From positions 1 through 64,000 of the forward strand of contig CAMTOJ010000010.1 of NCBI GenBank assembly GCA_947074145.1: a stretch of 64,000 nt of DNA, in the 5' to 3' direction. Position numbers and translations under genes: made by a program. Under the pieces are notes generated by a model, which saw nothing but the letters and a program-made list of their open reading frames with translations, was not told the origin of the DNA and ran no database searches. Source of the stretch: an uncultured Bacteroidales bacterium. Its GTDB lineage: Bacteria; Bacteroidota; Bacteroidia; Bacteroidales; JAUNSR01. Numbering within the stretch: position 1 is the first letter of the stretch; every line of letters starts with the position of its first letter. Below, piece by piece: positions 28,729 to 38,446 of this stretch.

Positions 28729-30714
28729 TCAGATAATATCCAATGACTTAGCTGAATTATAGAGGATTCTCTCGTTCACCGAATATTTTGCAAGCTGAAT
28801 GTTTTCTTCAATAAAACTTATTCTTTCTTTTCTTTCGAAAATATTATTGAAAACAACCTTAGGCATTGAGATCTCTTTGAACTCGAAATTGAAGCCGTTG
28901 CAGATGATATTCAATATACTTTTCTTTTCGTCTTCTTTTCCCTTTCTTATAGTAAAACGACAATAATTATTGTTATAGAAAGACTGTTTTGACAACAAAA
29001 TAGAATATAAAATATTTAGAATTTTTCCTTGATTTGTTATATCGTATTTCTCTGAATAATAATCAAAGCAATATGCACAAGCTGACAAAACGGCCTGAAT
29101 ATATAAATTATCATCTAAATCACCATTTTCTTTTAAAATGTTATTAGCCAACTGGAAATACTCTTTCTGAGTTAAATTAGTATCAGAAACTAAGTTTACA
29201 TCCGTTAAGTTAGCCTTGTTTTCAAAAGAAGAAATAGTATCAGTTACAATACCTGTCTTATTTAAGTATTCTAATTTTGATATATTGATATTATCACCTG
29301 TATTTGAATTTGAAAGCTTCTTTGTATATTCCAAAACGTATTTTTCAGCAAATAATTTCAGATACTCCTCTCTCTTATTGTTTGCTTGAGTATAATTCGT
29401 GATAGTCATTTCTTCTCTTCTGTAATGAGTGGTCTGATCCTTTATACAAAAAGAAAGAATATTAAAACTACCTGAATATAATGTTGATTTACCTTTTTTG
29501 TATTCAATTACATTTTTGGAATGAAATTTTGGTAGCTCAGCATAATAGAATTTATCATAGTTAGCATCTAATCGCTTCAAAACATCCATAGATATTCGAT
29601 CCACCATCTCTTCTCCCTCTCTTTCTGATTCAGAATAACCCACGAATATTATACCTCCCCGATCAAGAAACTTTCTTATCATAGGTTCTCGGTTATTTAA
29701 GAAGGCATGTTTTTTAATCCATGGGCTTACCATCCATATCTCTTCATTTCTATGATTTTCAAATATTTCCAATAATTGTTTTTCAAACTCTAAAGAATTA
29801 AAAGTCAGACCGACAAGAGAGTCTTTTGATTTGCTTGCTTCCGACTGCTCCTGTTTGTTTTCTAATTTAATAATTTCAGCTTCAATATTTATCTGCTCCT
29901 CATCTTTATCTCCGAATTGTGTTTCTTCAAGACTTTCCGAAGTAACTTCTTTTTTAATACATTTAGGAAGTAATTTATTAAGATATTCTTTACTATTAAA
30001 CAAAGATGATAATTCAGGAATAACACTATTTACATTGCCATCATAGATAATTGTGCGTATAGAATTGTCTCTAATACTTTGAACAAAACAAACATATAGC
30101 AAATATTCTGCCTTTACTCGTCTCTTCAAAGTTGCACTCTGTAAAGAAATACCTGTATCTTGATTTTGCATGTATGATGCTTGTGATTCGGCAAATGGCC
30201 GTAACTGTCCTAAAGACAATGGTTCTTTCAGGTTTCTTACTTCAGATACACCAAATTCTCCTTTAAGACAAGAATTTAATAGGGTAAAATCAACACATTT
30301 TGGAATATAAGCTATCTCGAAATTTCTTGTGAATATTTTCGAACATTGACCGGTTCTTACATATTCAATTCCTTCTCTTGTTATTGATAAACTTCTAGTA
30401 GAACCTTGTATCATTTGAAGATTATTCCTAAGGGTAACTAAGGCTTCGGACATGATAGATGACTCTACATCATTATTCATGTCCAAACCCAGAATCCTTG
30501 AAATTTCATGAAGATCAGATACACCTTTTGCAATAAGTTTAACTATTGACTTTTCTAAAACTGATATCTTTTCAGGTTTCAATGAGGTTCCACTGTATGT
30601 AAGCAGTTGAAAAGCTAAATTGTATGATACATAGCCAATGAACCTTTCACTCATCTTACGATGGGAAATTACAGCTGTAATTAGTTTATTTGTTATATAT
30701 TGTTTATTGCTCAT
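28729..30714 (-). CDS. Phospholipase-D-like nuclease of a Mokosh-like module
   Basis: A 661-residue protein. The N-terminal 150 residues resemble a winged-helix region (VLEKSIVKLIAKGVSDLHEI, ALVTLRNNLQMIQG). Near residues 310-440 there is a PLD-type domain: IWMVSPWIKKHAF, IIFVGYSESE, and the catalytic-type motif FHSKNVIEYKKGKSTLYSGS (HxK). Only one HxK is visible, so a dimer may form the active site. The C-terminal 200 residues are helical and unknown. The gene overlaps the upstream SF1 helicase by 11 bases, so the two proteins are made together. A DNA2/NAM7-type helicase with a PLD protein is the composition known from Mokosh anti-phage systems. Confidence 0.75.
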   Translation of the reverse strand: MSNKQYITNKLITAVISHRKMSERFIGYVSYNLAFQLLTYSGTSLKPEKISVLEKSIVKLIAKGVSDLHEISRILGLDMNNDVESSIMSEALVTLRNNLQMIQGSTRSLSITREGIEYVRTGQCSKIFTRNFEIAYIPKCVDFTLLNSCLKGEFGVSEVRNLKEPLSLGQLRPFAESQASYMQNQDTGISLQSATLKRRVKAEYLLYVCFVQSIRDNSIRTIIYDGNVNSVIPELSSLFNSKEYLNKLLPKCIKKEVTSESLEETQFGDKDEEQINIEAEIIKLENKQEQSEASKSKDSLVGLTFNSLEFEKQLLEIFENHRNEEIWMVSPWIKKHAFLNNREPMIRKFLDRGGIIFVGYSESEREGEEMVDRISMDVLKRLDANYDKFYYAELPKFHSKNVIEYKKGKSTLYSGSFNILSFCIKDQTTHYRREEMTITNYTQANNKREEYLKLFAEKYVLEYTKKLSNSNTGDNINISKLEYLNKTGIVTDTISSFENKANLTDVNLVSDTNLTQKEYFQLANNILKENGDLDDNLYIQAVLSACAYCFDYYSEKYDITNQGKILNILYSILLSKQSFYNNNYCRFTIRKGKEDEKKSILNIICNGFNFEFKEISMPKVVFNNIFERKERISFIEENIQLAKYSVNERILYNSAKSLDII

Positions 30715-33700
30715 ATTTTAATAAGTCTTCAAGTTGTTTAATGTTAATATACTCCATGGCTCCAATAGATTTTTGATAGTTGTTATGAACATTGAATAGA
30801 TCTCTATTTCCAACTACTATCAATAATGTTCGAGCTCTTGAGAATGCTACATTGATTCTTTCAATGTCTTTTGCAAATCCCACGCCATTATATTTATTAC
30901 TCCTTACAGTAGAAACGATTACAATATTCCTTTCCATACCTTGAAATCGGTCAACTACATCAATACGATAATCTAATTTGGCATCTATTTCATCATTGTC
31001 AACTAGTTTTCTCAGCTCTCGTTTTTGCGCACTATAGAAAGTAATCAGTCCTATCTCTTTATCTTCAATTTTTTGTTTGCCTTTTATATATTCTTTAAAC
31101 CCATTTGCTTTACTTAACAATGCCATTATAGTTTTAATAGCTTTGATTTCACACAAATTCTTATACGAAGTATTTTCTTTAGATTCTTTACCATCAACGT
31201 TTACCCAAATTGCATGAGTAGAAGGTGATAAAAATGGTTCACAAGAGATACCATGATATCTACTACCTCTAAGTTTTGGATTGTTTATATCCATTTCTTT
31301 CTCAATCCCACATTTAAGTCCGTCAGAACCTAATTCATCTTCGTAAAATTGGTTGATTGTCATCATTATATCTTTATGCATTCTATACTGTGTATCCAAA
31401 GTTGTAACCAATGTAGGATTATACTTTTGAGACATCAAGAATAACTTTTTGAATTGTGACTCTTTCAAGTCTTCAATTCTATTTGCAAGATCCTCTCGTC
31501 CAAGTTTTTTGAGTGCTGTATCTATGCTATTTTCGTCCATTAATGGAGGTAATTGTTTATGGTCTCCAATCACAATAATCTTTTTTCCGAGAACCATAGG
31601 AATCGCCATCTCAAGAGGCGTTGCTTTACTTGCCTCATCCATAATCACTACATCAAATGCAACGTCCTCTGTATTGTACATTTTGCTATACATATGCTTA
31701 AATAATAAAGAACCGCAAAGACTACAGGTGGCTGCGATAAGATTAACATTCGTCTTATATTTCTCTACAAAGAATCTTCTGGTTGATTTATCTTTTGTTG
31801 TCAACATAGTACGCCATTCTTCAACTTCACCGGAATAATCTTCGTCTTTACTTATACGCTCAACAATCTGATCAATCCATGTATCTACAACATTTCCCGT
31901 TGTATATTCATTTGGGGAATCAACCCAATGATCGAGCACATTAATATTGTAAAGCAAATCATCTCGATCTATTCGCTGATCTGAGATTACGCGAAGTGGC
32001 CTAATGGAACCTTTATGCTTCAAGCGTTCCAGAGCATTGTCTACCGCCAAATTAGTCTGTGAGGTTAATAGTATCTTGCATTTTGGATTCCGACGAATCT
32101 CTTGCCAAATGATTTCGGCGATTACAGTTGTCTTTCCCGTTCCCGGAGGGCCTTGAATGAATGCAATATCTTCTGCTAATACTGATTTAGCTACAGCTTC
32201 AATTTGTTTGTCATTTAATAATCCTTCTAGTTTATTATCCTTAATGCTTTGTATCATCATGTTTATATCGGCTTTAATACCTCTTGCATACAATGGACTA
32301 AATAGAAAATCCGACAATTTTGGATTGACTGGAGGTAAAATCGGCCTCCCATTTTGAAGTTTCTGAGCAGGTTTATTAATCCTCAAAATTGCTTCACTTT
32401 GGCGACGCAAATCAGTTGAACTACCAATAGAAGGAAAAAATACCATATCTTCTTCTTTGATATTTTGCTTCATTCTTTCTCCATTAAAGAAACTCTCGCT
32501 TAGTTGAACAACAATGAAGTCGGTAGTCATTTTATGGCATTGTCCAATCACGGGACACTCTTCCATAAATCTATTATATTTATTTCTTAAATCCGGGTCT
32601 ATGATGTTTTCCGGATCTTGTATATCGCTAAACAGAGAATTATATATTCGACCATCTACTAATTTAATATCTTCTCCCTGATAGTTTAATTTAAGATTTT
32701 CATCTAATTGATTTATCACCTTAGAATCAAGCACATAGTGTAATTTAGTGTGACCATGCTTATCCTTGAGAGTTAGCTTAAACATTGAATCTAAGCTATT
32801 GAATTCTCTCTCTAATGTGTCCAATATTTGCTCTCTTTCTTCCGACGTAGTAAAAGAAAACTCAAATCTTATTACACGAGAAGCATCATCATCATATTCA
32901 ATGTTTGAAGCCATTTCTCTCGTTTTTTCAAGCCTTTGGAGTGCTGATGAAAGATACTTCTTCCTGTTATCACTATTATTGTTTATGCTTAAATTGAAGC
33001 ACACTTGATAATCGGGTATTTCAATATTGAAGTTATGTTGTTTAAACGTCTTTTGAACAAACTCTGTTTGAATATTATATTGGTCTGAATTAAAGCAGTT
33101 TAAAACAATCGTTTGCTTATTAATATTGGCTAATGAAGATTCTTTAAAAATTGGTTTTAATGCATTCACATCGTCTGCATTCAAATAATGATTTATTGTA
33201 AAAACAGGAACTTGATTAATATTAATCTGATCTCCAAAAACGTTTACAGCAATGTGCTCAAACAATTCTTTATATTCATCTTTAGGCATATAATAATTCA
33301 ATTCTGAATTATTACTAAACACAATATTGTTACGCTCTAGCTCAGTTTCAAATTTTGAAAATAAATTAGTTCTTTCTTTTAATGGCTTAAAAGATACAGA
33401 GGCTTTAAGTAAATTCACAATATGCTTATCTGCAGGAATATATCCGCAAAGCATCAAATATTCATTAATACTATCTAAATCATCATCAGTAAATTTTTCG
33501 ACATGTTTGAAATTAACAAAGAAGTTTTCATTTGTTTCATCAAACAACATTTGATTCAGTTGAAACTTTCCTTTTAGTTGAGATTTTACAAAAGGAGGTA
33601 CAGTATCTAATGATTTTCTTGCTTTATCTAACTTTAAAGTATAAATATCACCTTTTCTCGTATCCTTAAATAATATAGGGTTCCAAACCTTTTGAATTTT

Positions 33701-33985
33701 TATAAACTCTCGTTTTTCTTTATTCAACGCATTTAGTCCGTCACAATAAGCAGTCCATATTTCCTTTTCTTCCTCTTTATGAACTGGTATTACAGGCTTT
33801 TTAATATGGGAACATTTACTGATAAAGGCAGTAGAGTCTGATAAATATTGTGTAATTTTATGTTCAATGAAAGCATTAACAGGATTGATCCTATTATTGA
33901 CAAATATAATGAGACACTCTTGCACGATGGCATCATTTTCATTAATGCCTTCCAATTTGTCTTCTTTAATGAACCAAGGGTTCAT
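30704..33985 (-). CDS. SF1 (UPF1/DNA2-like) helicase of a Mokosh-like module
   Basis: A 1093-residue protein. Residues 1 to about 590 have no recognised domain; I see no protein kinase motifs there, although the helicase of Type I Mokosh is described as carrying a kinase domain. The helicase core has IQGPPGTGKTTVIAEI near 612-628, VVIMDEASKATPLEM, IGDHKQLPPLMDE, TLDTQYRMHKDIM, VVDRFQGMERNIVIVST and RINVAFSRARTLLIVVGN. This is a complete superfamily 1B set (COG1112-like). It could unwind RNA or DNA. It is coupled to the PLD gene by an 11-base overlap, and no promoter box close to the start was found. Confidence 0.87.
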   Translation of the reverse strand: MNPWFIKEDKLEGINENDAIVQECLIIFVNNRINPVNAFIEHKITQYLSDSTAFISKCSHIKKPVIPVHKEEEKEIWTAYCDGLNALNKEKREFIKIQKVWNPILFKDTRKGDIYTLKLDKARKSLDTVPPFVKSQLKGKFQLNQMLFDETNENFFVNFKHVEKFTDDDLDSINEYLMLCGYIPADKHIVNLLKASVSFKPLKERTNLFSKFETELERNNIVFSNNSELNYYMPKDEYKELFEHIAVNVFGDQININQVPVFTINHYLNADDVNALKPIFKESSLANINKQTIVLNCFNSDQYNIQTEFVQKTFKQHNFNIEIPDYQVCFNLSINNNSDNRKKYLSSALQRLEKTREMASNIEYDDDASRVIRFEFSFTTSEEREQILDTLEREFNSLDSMFKLTLKDKHGHTKLHYVLDSKVINQLDENLKLNYQGEDIKLVDGRIYNSLFSDIQDPENIIDPDLRNKYNRFMEECPVIGQCHKMTTDFIVVQLSESFFNGERMKQNIKEEDMVFFPSIGSSTDLRRQSEAILRINKPAQKLQNGRPILPPVNPKLSDFLFSPLYARGIKADINMMIQSIKDNKLEGLLNDKQIEAVAKSVLAEDIAFIQGPPGTGKTTVIAEIIWQEIRRNPKCKILLTSQTNLAVDNALERLKHKGSIRPLRVISDQRIDRDDLLYNINVLDHWVDSPNEYTTGNVVDTWIDQIVERISKDEDYSGEVEEWRTMLTTKDKSTRRFFVEKYKTNVNLIAATCSLCGSLLFKHMYSKMYNTEDVAFDVVIMDEASKATPLEMAIPMVLGKKIIVIGDHKQLPPLMDENSIDTALKKLGREDLANRIEDLKESQFKKLFLMSQKYNPTLVTTLDTQYRMHKDIMMTINQFYEDELGSDGLKCGIEKEMDINNPKLRGSRYHGISCEPFLSPSTHAIWVNVDGKESKENTSYKNLCEIKAIKTIMALLSKANGFKEYIKGKQKIEDKEIGLITFYSAQKRELRKLVDNDEIDAKLDYRIDVVDRFQGMERNIVIVSTVRSNKYNGVGFAKDIERINVAFSRARTLLIVVGNRDLFNVHNNYQKSIGAMEYINIKQLEDLLKYEQ

Positions 33986-34204
33986 AAAGTTGAAATTATC
34001 TTTTCCGAAACCAACTATTATCGCCCATTTTTGGCCATCAAGAGATATTCTTATTCTCTTGTTTTTTTTGTCGTCTGTATAATAATAGAATCTACAGATT
34101 GCCTGATAAGGATTTTAAGACCTGATCACAATTATTTTTAATACTATTTAAATTCGCTAATGAATAAGTTATTATAATAGGTATTGTCATTCTTTCTTTT
34201 TTTT

Positions 34205-34634
34205 TTAATATTCTAATTGAACCTTACGTTCTCCTTCTTCTATATCCTTTCTACTTGAGTCACAACTCCAAAAGTTCGCGACGATTCGGTGAGTTCAGAA
34301 ACTTCAATAACGGTTTAAATTGATACGCTCGGAATAATGTCTTTGATGCTTTCAAAGATGATATAGTGGAGTTATTTGAGTGCTTAATTTTAAAAGTAGT
34401 ATTGCGTTTAGAGTATTCGGAATAACTTCCGTAAATACCACTCTTGCAACGTTCAAAAGGATCACTTTCATCATAATCCGCTTTCAGATTAACCTCTAAA
34501 ATATCACTGATTCCTTCCGGAAAAGCAACAGTATAAAGTTGCCTGCCTCGTCTTTCCGGTATCACTTTTACGATAGTTCCATGAATATTATTATCCACAG
34601 TAATTACTTTGTCTCCAATATTAAATTGTGCCAT
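34205..34634 (-). pseudogene. Remnant of a SNF2/DrmD-like helicase gene with internal deletion
   Basis: The open frame 34260-34634 encodes 124 residues: MAQFNIGDKVITVDNNIHGT, then KASKTLFRAYQFKPLLKFLN and SPNRRELLEL-stop. This is the N-terminus of defence SNF2 helicases, which in intact form continue from NSPNRR directly into LLIADEVGLGKT. Here the frame breaks exactly before the Walker A motif. In another frame on the same strand 34205-34261 reads SRKDIEEGERKVQLEY-stop, which looks like a natural charged C-terminus. I infer that an internal deletion removed most of the gene and left both ends. The 124-residue product could still be made but would not be a helicase. Confidence 0.6.
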
Positions 34635-35563
34635 TGTTATATTGTTCAGGTTTATTAGGTTTTGTAATTCTCCGGCTTGTATCTATTAAGAATTTCAATT
34701 ATTAGTCAGGTTATAAATAAATTGTCTATACCACCGGATATTAAATTAAAAGTTATTTTTAGTCGTTATTGTATTAGTTAGTTAGTTAATGTATAAATTT
34801 GGTTTCAAAAAAGCCATTAATGATATTAAGCTCTTATCTCGTAGTTTGTGTTTTTGTACTATACACGGATACAAAATATGACTAAAAAAGACAGATCTTA
34901 AAGGCTAAATACTGATTTTGATTTTTGAATAAATAGTAATATTATTAAAGCTATATAAGCTTCGAATTTATTTAATCCTTTGATTTTCGTTTAGGATAAT
35001 GTTAATTAATATTGATCAGCAGCACGAAAATAAGCTATACTATATAAAACCTTTTTTCAAACAGTTTACAAAAGTAAAGTATCTTTATGCATATATAAAA
35101 ATACTTATCATTTTTTATGATAAATAATGTTGTTATATATCAAGAATCTTCCGGTAACACAAATACTAATAATAAAATCCAGATCTACAATAATAAGTTA
35201 TTCTTTTGTAAAACCCTTTTCCCAACTCCCCCAACCCTTTTCCCCCACCCAAGCTACCCCCAAAAACCACCATAGCTACCTCCAACAACCAAATCAGCTA
35301 TGCCCAACTCCATCATCAGCTAAAAAACAACTCGGTCATTGCTATGGCGTTTTTAATCATAGCTACCGTATTTCCCGGTATCAGAAACCGTACTCAAAAA
35401 GGGTCGGGAGTTTTCAAAAAAAGGTACTGAGATAAATAAAATGGGATAAGAGTTCTCAAATCCCCACCCTCTCAAAATAAAAAGTCCCTTGTCCTACAAA
35501 TAGATATTTTATATTTTCTGACATTTGTTATCTTTACGTCAATATTTCACATAAAACAAAAAT
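34635..35563. other. Long non-coding boundary between defence island and housekeeping region
   Basis: About 930 bases with no convincing gene. The part 34640-35130 is very AT-rich and contains a TACTTTTG box on the minus strand near 35067. The part 35200-35450 is unusually C-rich on the plus strand and holds the seven-tract motif listed separately. A 102-codon frame there is rich in Pro, Gln and Ser and looks like chance translation of this skewed DNA. No integrase, direct repeat or tRNA was seen that would mark an insertion site. Confidence 0.5.
35214..35261 (-). repeat. Seven-tract G-quadruplex-forming motif
   Basis: On the plus strand, C-runs of 3 to 5 bases occur at 35214-35216, 35221-35223, 35228-35232, 35235-35237, 35242-35246, 35248-35250 and 35257-35261, separated by 1-6 bases. 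The minus strand therefore carries seven G-tracts within 48 bases and more than satisfies the G3+N1-7 rule for four-tract quadruplexes. This is striking in such an AT-rich genome. It lies 300 bases upstream of the glycosyltransferase gene. Confidence 0.7.
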
Positions 35564-36307
35564 TTGGAACCAAACCATATAAACAAAGTACTTTCCATCA
35601 TAATTCCTCTTTTTAATGAGGAACGATCAATCGTTGAGGTTATCGATGAGGTAGCAGCCGTTCAACTTCCTTATAATATTGGTAAGGAGTTGATAATAAT
35701 TGATGATGCTTCAACCGATAACAGTAAAAAAATTGTTGAGGAGTATATTTCGCATCATCCGGAAATGAAGATTATCTTCAAATCTCATACAAAGAATTCC
35801 GGTAAAGGGCGTGCTATTCGTACAGGCATTGATTTTGTAACCGGCGATTATGTTATTATCCAAGATGCTGATCTTGAGTATGATCCGCAGGATTATGTAA
35901 AGTTACTTAAATGTATTGTTGATGAGAACAGAGGTGTTGTTTACGGTTCCAGGTTCTTGAAAAAGGAGAATAAACATTCTTATCAGAGTTTTTATTGGGG
36001 CGGTCGTCTGGTGTCACTTATCACAAATATTTTGTATTTTCAGAATCTGACAGATGAGCCGACTTGTTATAAGTTATTTGATACGAAACTTCTTAAATCA
36101 ATTACTCTCGATTGTGAAGGGTTTGAATTTTGTCCCGAGGTGACAGCCAAAGTGAGTCGTTTGGGTCATAAGATCAAGGAGCTGCCGATTAATTATAATC
36201 CCCGCTCAATTGAGGAGGGAAAAAAGATAAAATGGACCGATGGTATAGAGGCTATTTTTGTGCTTTTAGTTTATCGTCTTAAAAGTGTGAAGAGTTTTAG
36301 AAAGTGA
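35564..36307 (+). CDS. Family 2 glycosyltransferase (dolichol-phosphate-mannose-synthase-like)
   Basis: A 247-residue GT-A fold enzyme: LSIIIPLFNEERSIVEVIDE at the N-terminus, ELIIIDDASTDNSKKIVEEY, then DYVIIQDADLEYDP with the metal-binding DAD. It likely transfers a sugar from a nucleotide sugar to polyprenyl phosphate at the cytoplasmic face. No membrane helices follow the catalytic domain. The start must be the TTG at 35564: a TAA lies in frame at 35552 and no ATG occurs before the conserved core. It is the first of a plus-strand run with a small membrane protein and a polytopic membrane protein, suggesting a lipid-linked glycan or protein glycosylation path. Confidence 0.88.
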   Translation: MEPNHINKVLSIIIPLFNEERSIVEVIDEVAAVQLPYNIGKELIIIDDASTDNSKKIVEEYISHHPEMKIIFKSHTKNSGKGRAIRTGIDFVTGDYVIIQDADLEYDPQDYVKLLKCIVDENRGVVYGSRFLKKENKHSYQSFYWGGRLVSLITNILYFQNLTDEPTCYKLFDTKLLKSITLDCEGFEFCPEVTAKVSRLGHKIKELPINYNPRSIEEGKKIKWTDGIEAIFVLLVYRLKSVKSFRK

Positions 36308-36376
36308 TTTAATTAACCGATTAAAGGTGGGCTGAAATAGTCAAAATCACCTTTGTTTAATTGATAATATATATAT

Positions 36377-36913
36377 ATGGCAAAATCGAAAAAGCCGACT
36401 AAGTCTCCCGGATTTGCTTTTTGGGCAGGCAAAAATATCATTGCAGGATTGATAGCTTATGTTTTCATCGCAGTGTATGTTTTTAAAGAGCAACCCGGTT
36501 ATTCGTGGGTTTACTCTATGCTTGGAAATAATTATAAGATTATAAAACAGCACCCCAATGTACCCGATAATGAAAAGATGAGAAGTAAGCTTGGTTTGAG
36601 TTATGCTTATCTTGAATATATTGCAAAGGCAACTCCCGAAAACGCTGTGATTCTTTATCCTGACAAGACTGCTTTGTTTCCCAAGGATAAAAAAACGGAG
36701 TTCCGTCATGATATGTATAATAAACTTTGGGCTTTGAGAGTACTTTATCCAAGAAAGGTTGTGATGTCGTCGGAGGTTGGTAAGACCACCTATACCGATG
36801 AGATTACTCATATCGCTATTGCTAACGGTATCGGTTATGATCTTCTTGATTATGAGCCGCCACAGAAACCGGAACATGCCGTTTTTCCTCTTAGAAACTC
36901 GTTTATTCATTAA
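36377..36913 (+). CDS. Membrane-anchored protein of unknown function
   Basis: A 178-residue protein with a basic N-terminus (MAKSKKPTKSPG), one membrane helix near residues 18-36 (IIAGLIAYVFIAVYVF) and an extracytoplasmic domain of about 140 residues containing ATPENAVILYPDKTAL and YPRKVVMSSEVGKTTYTDE. No family is recognised. It lies between the glycosyltransferase and the polytopic membrane protein, with gaps of 69 and 57 bases, so it probably serves the same pathway. Confidence 0.6.
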   Translation: MAKSKKPTKSPGFAFWAGKNIIAGLIAYVFIAVYVFKEQPGYSWVYSMLGNNYKIIKQHPNVPDNEKMRSKLGLSYAYLEYIAKATPENAVILYPDKTALFPKDKKTEFRHDMYNKLWALRVLYPRKVVMSSEVGKTTYTDEITHIAIANGIGYDLLDYEPPQKPEHAVFPLRNSFIH

Positions 36914-36970
36914 ACAGCTTCTTAAACCAATAATTTAAATTTAAGGATTCAACTTATTCATTATCAGCTT

Positions 36971-38362
36971 ATGCTTACCGTAGGATTAATTATCACATTT
37001 CTTCTTGGTCTTTCAATAGTTAATGCTCTCGCACGCGATCTTTCTCTTTTTGAGAAGTTCGGATTGTCATTTATAATCGGAATTTTTGTTACTACGGTAG
37101 CAATGTTGGTTCTTGATCTTATAGGAATTCCGTTGACTGCATCAGCCATTATTGCTACACAACTTATGATAACCGCAATTGCGGGGTTCTCTTTTTTCAG
37201 GAATTTTAATAAGAGTATTGAAAGGATAAAGTCTCGAGATTATAAATTGCCGAAATTCAATATGATATGGATGGTGTTTATCGCATTTACCATTTATATT
37301 GAATATATGAATTTTGCCAAGTGTATGTATTTCCCAACTTTCGACCGCGACTCGCTTGCCGGTTTTGAGACTATGGGTTATATCACTGCAATGGAACATA
37401 CTTATAAGAATCTTTCAATTTTTGATGGCGATTATATTCCCGCGATCAATGGTGCGGGGAGTTATATAACTTATGCGCCAATGGTTCAGCTAAGTTATGC
37501 ATACGTATATCTTTTAGGCGCTCAGACCTCTAAGATAATCCCGGCTTTGATGTTTATGTTTTTCCTTATCTCTTTCTATGGAGTTACACGTCGAATGGCC
37601 GGTGATACGCTGGCTGCGATTGCGACTTTCTTTGTTTCGATAACTCCCGAGATGACAGCTTTTTCGTCGATGTCGATTACCAATGTTATTCATGCCGTTT
37701 ATGCTTCGCTGGGTATAATGTATATCGCAGTATGGTGGAGTAAGAAAAATATTTATGATCTTATAACGGGCGCTCTTCTTTTGGGTGCAAATATGTGGAC
37801 AAGGACCGACGGAATAGTGTTTATCGGTGCAGCTTTTGTGATAGTGCTTGTTAATCTGATCAAAACAAAGCAAATGAAACCTCTATTTTGGTTCTTAGGA
37901 TTAACTGTTGCTCCTGCTCTGTTTTGGGTTATATTTCAAAAGGCTACGGGTATTTTTGCAGAGTCGATTACTATTACCACTCCTTATTATGATAAGGTGA
38001 AGATGATGAAGATAATATATTATGTAATGGATCTGTTTACCAATACTCAATTTTACGGTTGGACTTTCGTTGCCTTCGTAATCGCATTTATTGCCAATAT
38101 TTGGTTTATAATAAAAAGGGGCGACAATCTTGCCGTCTTGGCTATGATGGTTATGGCTTATGTTGCTTATATGATAATGCTTTATCAGATAGATTATAAA
38201 TGGGATACTATCGAAAACGTATTGATGTATTCTGCAAAACGTTTTATGTTTTGTTTTGCTCCTATCGTTTGGTATTATTGTTCGACTAACCGAGTTTTTG
38301 TTACGGCTTTCGAAAAGGTAGATTCATTTCTTAGTATTAAACTTCAGAAAGAAACAAAATAG
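36971..38362 (+). CDS. Polytopic membrane protein, probable GT39/ArnT-like glycosyltransferase
   Basis: A 463-residue protein with about ten hydrophobic helices. The loop after the third helix contains FPTFDRDSLAGFETMGY, with an acidic residue in the place where PMT/ArnT-type (GT-C fold) enzymes keep their catalytic Asp. Further on it has ANMWTRTDGIVFIGAAF, also typical of these proteins. Such enzymes move sugars from polyprenyl phosphate carriers on the outer face of the inner membrane. The family 2 glycosyltransferase two genes upstream could supply the lipid-linked sugar. Assigned by topology and context; no full family match was made. Confidence 0.65.
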   Translation: MLTVGLIITFLLGLSIVNALARDLSLFEKFGLSFIIGIFVTTVAMLVLDLIGIPLTASAIIATQLMITAIAGFSFFRNFNKSIERIKSRDYKLPKFNMIWMVFIAFTIYIEYMNFAKCMYFPTFDRDSLAGFETMGYITAMEHTYKNLSIFDGDYIPAINGAGSYITYAPMVQLSYAYVYLLGAQTSKIIPALMFMFFLISFYGVTRRMAGDTLAAIATFFVSITPEMTAFSSMSITNVIHAVYASLGIMYIAVWWSKKNIYDLITGALLLGANMWTRTDGIVFIGAAFVIVLVNLIKTKQMKPLFWFLGLTVAPALFWVIFQKATGIFAESITITTPYYDKVKMMKIIYYVMDLFTNTQFYGWTFVAFVIAFIANIWFIIKRGDNLAVLAMMVMAYVAYMIMLYQIDYKWDTIENVLMYSAKRFMFCFAPIVWYYCSTNRVFVTAFEKVDSFLSIKLQKETK

Positions 38363-38446
38363 GATTTATTTATTACAAACAAAGATGATGTATATTTGAA
38401 TACTGTTTTTTATCCGATTTTATATTCATCTTGTATATTTTTTTAA

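Noticed and set aside
31449..31838. Plus-strand frame of 129 codons
   Set aside because: Antisense to the SF1 helicase core motifs, which fix the real frame.
1..34700. The island as a prophage or integrative element
   Set aside because: No integrase, transposase, structural phage gene, conjugation gene, tRNA or flanking repeat was found within the window, though the left border is not visible.
35127..35435. Plus-strand frame of 102 codons rich in Pro, Gln and Ser
   Set aside because: It is the translation of the C-tract region, has no conserved motif or promoter, and its composition follows the skewed DNA.
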